Below the pieces are notes generated by a model. The model searched no databases, was not told the origin of the DNA, and saw only the letters and a list, made by a program, of their open reading frames with translations. Shown here one piece after another: positions 6,077 to 7,467 of a stretch of 7,467 nt of DNA. Numbering within the stretch: position 1 is the first letter of the stretch; each line of letters begins with the position of its first letter. Made by a program: the position numbers and the translations under genes. The stretch lies in the NCBI GenBank assembly GCA_023387775.1, contig JAEWHN010000199.1, positions 1-7,467 of the forward strand. Direction: 5' to 3'. The stretch is from Pseudomonadota bacterium (GTDB taxonomy: Bacteria; Pseudomonadota; Alphaproteobacteria; Rhizobiales; Rhizobiaceae).

Positions 6077-7467
6077 AGCAGATTTCGTCATCGTTGGTTC
6101 AGGCTCGGCCGGTGCGGCCATGGCCTACCGCCTGTCGGAAGACGGCAAGCATTCGGTCATCGTGATCGAATATGGCGGCACGGATGTCGGCCCCCTTATC
6201 CAGATGCCGTCGGCGCTTTCCATTCCGCTCAACATGCCGCTCTACGACTGGGGCTTTTCCACCGAGCCCGAGCCGCATCTGGGCGGGCGCGTTCTGGCCA
6301 CCCCGCGGGGCAAGGTGCTGGGCGGCTCCTCCTCGATCAACGGCATGGTCTATGTGCGCGGCCACGCGCGCGATTTCGACCACTGGTCCGAGCAGGGCGC
6401 CACGGGCTGGTCCTATGCCGACGTCCTTCCCTACTTCAAGCGCATGGAAGACAGCCAGGGCGGCGAGGACGGCTGGCGCGGCAGAAGCGGCCCGCTGCAT
6501 GTTCAGCGCGGCAAGCGCAAGAACCCGCTCTATGCCGCCTTCATCGAGGCCGGCCAGCAGGCGGGCTTCGAGCTGACCGACGACTATAATGGCTCCAAGC
6601 AGGAAGGCTTTGGCCCGATGGAGCAGACCATTCGCGGCGGCCGCCGCTGGTCGACCGCCAATGCCTATCTCCGGCCCGCCCTGAAGCGGCCGAACGTCCG
6701 CGTTGTCAAAGGCTTCGCCCGAAAGGTGATCATCGAGAATAAACGTGCCGTCGGCGTCGAGATCGAAGCTCGCAAGAAGATCCAGGTGGTCAAGGCACGG
6801 CGTGAGGTGATCCTGGCTGCATCCTCTATCAATTCGCCAAAAATCCTGATGCTGTCGGGCATCGGCCCCGCGCAGCACCTTAAGGATCACGGCATCGCCG
6901 TCGTCGCCGACCGCCCCGGCGTCGGCGCCAATCTTCAGGACCACCTCGAACTCTACATCCAGCAGGAATCGACCAAGCCGATCACGCTGAACTCCGTCCT
7001 CAACCCCTTCTCCAAGGCGCTGATCGGCGCGCAATGGATGCTCTTCAAGAGCGGCCTCGGCGCCACCAACCATTTCGAGGCGGCCGCCTTCCTGCGCTCG
7101 GCCGCTGGCGTCGACTATCCCGACATCCAGTACCACTTCATCCCGGCCGCCGTGCGCTATGACGGCAAGTCGGCGTCGAAATCCCACGGCTTCCAGGCCC
7201 ATGTCGGGCCGATGCGCTCCAAGTCGCGCGGAGCGGTGACGCTGCGCTCTCCCGACCCGGCGGACAGGCCGAGAATCCTGTTCAACTACATGTCGCATCC
7301 CGACGATTGGGCCGATTTCCGCCACTGCATCCGGCTGACGCGCGAGATCTTCGGCCAGCAGGCCTTCGACCCCTTCCGCGGCCGGGAGCTGTCGCCCGGC
7401 GCGCACGTGCAGTCCGACGAGGCGCTCGACGATTTCATCCGCGAGCATGCCGAGAGCGCCTACCACC
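6069..7467 (+). CDS. betA: Choline dehydrogenase BetA, 3' end outside window
   Basis: FAD-dependent GMC-family oxidoreductase that oxidises choline to betaine aldehyde (and possibly further), donating electrons to the respiratory chain. The frame is open from ATG at 6069 to the edge: 466 complete codons of about 550. Seen: VIVGSGSAGAA dinucleotide-binding loop (7-17), IEYGG (33-37), GMC signature 1 around GKVLGGSSSINGMVYVRGHARDFD (81-104), DYNGSKQEGFGPMEQT (172-187), GMC signature 2 SPKILMLSGIGPAQHL (256-271), PGVGANLQDH (283-292) and FNYMSHPDDW (405-414). The last complete codon is His466 in SAYH, the GMC active-site His normally followed by PCGTCKMG. The start overlaps the dehydratase stop by 8 bases, with GAGG about 10 bases upstream, so translation is coupled. 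The sequence closely resembles S. meliloti BetA as I recall it. Confidence 0.96.
   Translation, partial: MLEADFVIVGSGSAGAAMAYRLSEDGKHSVIVIEYGGTDVGPLIQMPSALSIPLNMPLYDWGFSTEPEPHLGGRVLATPRGKVLGGSSSINGMVYVRGHARDFDHWSEQGATGWSYADVLPYFKRMEDSQGGEDGWRGRSGPLHVQRGKRKNPLYAAFIEAGQQAGFELTDDYNGSKQEGFGPMEQTIRGGRRWSTANAYLRPALKRPNVRVVKGFARKVIIENKRAVGVEIEARKKIQVVKARREVILAASSINSPKILMLSGIGPAQHLKDHGIAVVADRPGVGANLQDHLELYIQQESTKPITLNSVLNPFSKALIGAQWMLFKSGLGATNHFEAAAFLRSAAGVDYPDIQYHFIPAAVRYDGKSASKSHGFQAHVGPMRSKSRGAVTLRSPDPADRPRILFNYMSHPDDWADFRHCIRLTREIFGQQAFDPFRGRELSPGAHVQSDEALDDFIREHAESAYH

Noticed and set aside
5318..6121. 267-codon minus-strand frame antisense to the dehydratase
   Set aside because: Shadow frame. 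The plus strand has the PLP lysine and glycine-loop motifs in the right order.
6099..7466. Long open frame (455 codons) antisense to betA
   Set aside because: It is a shadow of GC-rich codon use in betA. The plus frame carries clear GMC motifs and the antisense product shows no recognisable domain.
1..7467. Mobile element, prophage, CRISPR array or tRNA
   Set aside because: No transposase or integrase motifs, terminal repeats, repeat-spacer pattern or cloverleaf-like sequence was seen on reading both strands.

Overview
The window is high-GC DNA with dense, overlapping genes. It looks like an alphaproteobacterial chromosome or large replicon, most likely from the Rhizobiales (Mesorhizobium/Sinorhizobium-like). 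The betI-betC-...-betA arrangement, the near-identical BetA and BetC motifs as I recall them from Sinorhizobium meliloti, and a Rhizobium etli-type asparaginase all point that way. This placement is by recall of protein families, not by a search.

Left half (1-2750, minus strand). Reading from 2750 down to 1 there is an SCP2/SCP-x-type thiolase, a classical short-chain dehydrogenase/reductase (SDR) whose start overlaps the thiolase stop (ATGA), a 110-base gap with a 12-base perfect palindrome, and the first two thirds of a zinc-type (R. etli ReAV-like) L-asparaginase that runs off the window. The thiolase and SDR suggest a small CoA-thioester or beta-oxidation-like module of unknown substrate. 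The SDR has Phe where the catalytic Tyr should be.

Centre (2751-2958). This is a divergent control region of about 208 bases. It carries a TGTTCA-N4-TGAACA inverted repeat on the thiolase side and an ATTGACGCGTCAAT palindrome on the betI side. The latter is the likely BetI operator.

Right half (2959-7467, plus strand). This is a tightly coupled choline-sulfate/choline operon: betI (TetR repressor), betC (choline sulfatase), a PLP-dependent serine/threonine dehydratase-like gene, and betA (choline dehydrogenase, cut by the window end just after its catalytic His). Every junction overlaps by 1-8 bases. BetC would release choline and sulfate from choline-O-sulfate, and BetA would oxidise choline to betaine aldehyde. 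The usual rhizobial order as I know it is betI-betC-betB-betA. Here the betB position holds the dehydratase, which could act at the far end of betaine catabolism (betaine to dimethylglycine, sarcosine, glycine, serine, pyruvate). That link is inference.

No RNA genes, insertion sequences, CRISPR arrays or prophage genes were seen. The most notable points are the dehydratase inside the bet operon, the Tyr-to-Phe SDR, and the two operator-like palindromes.
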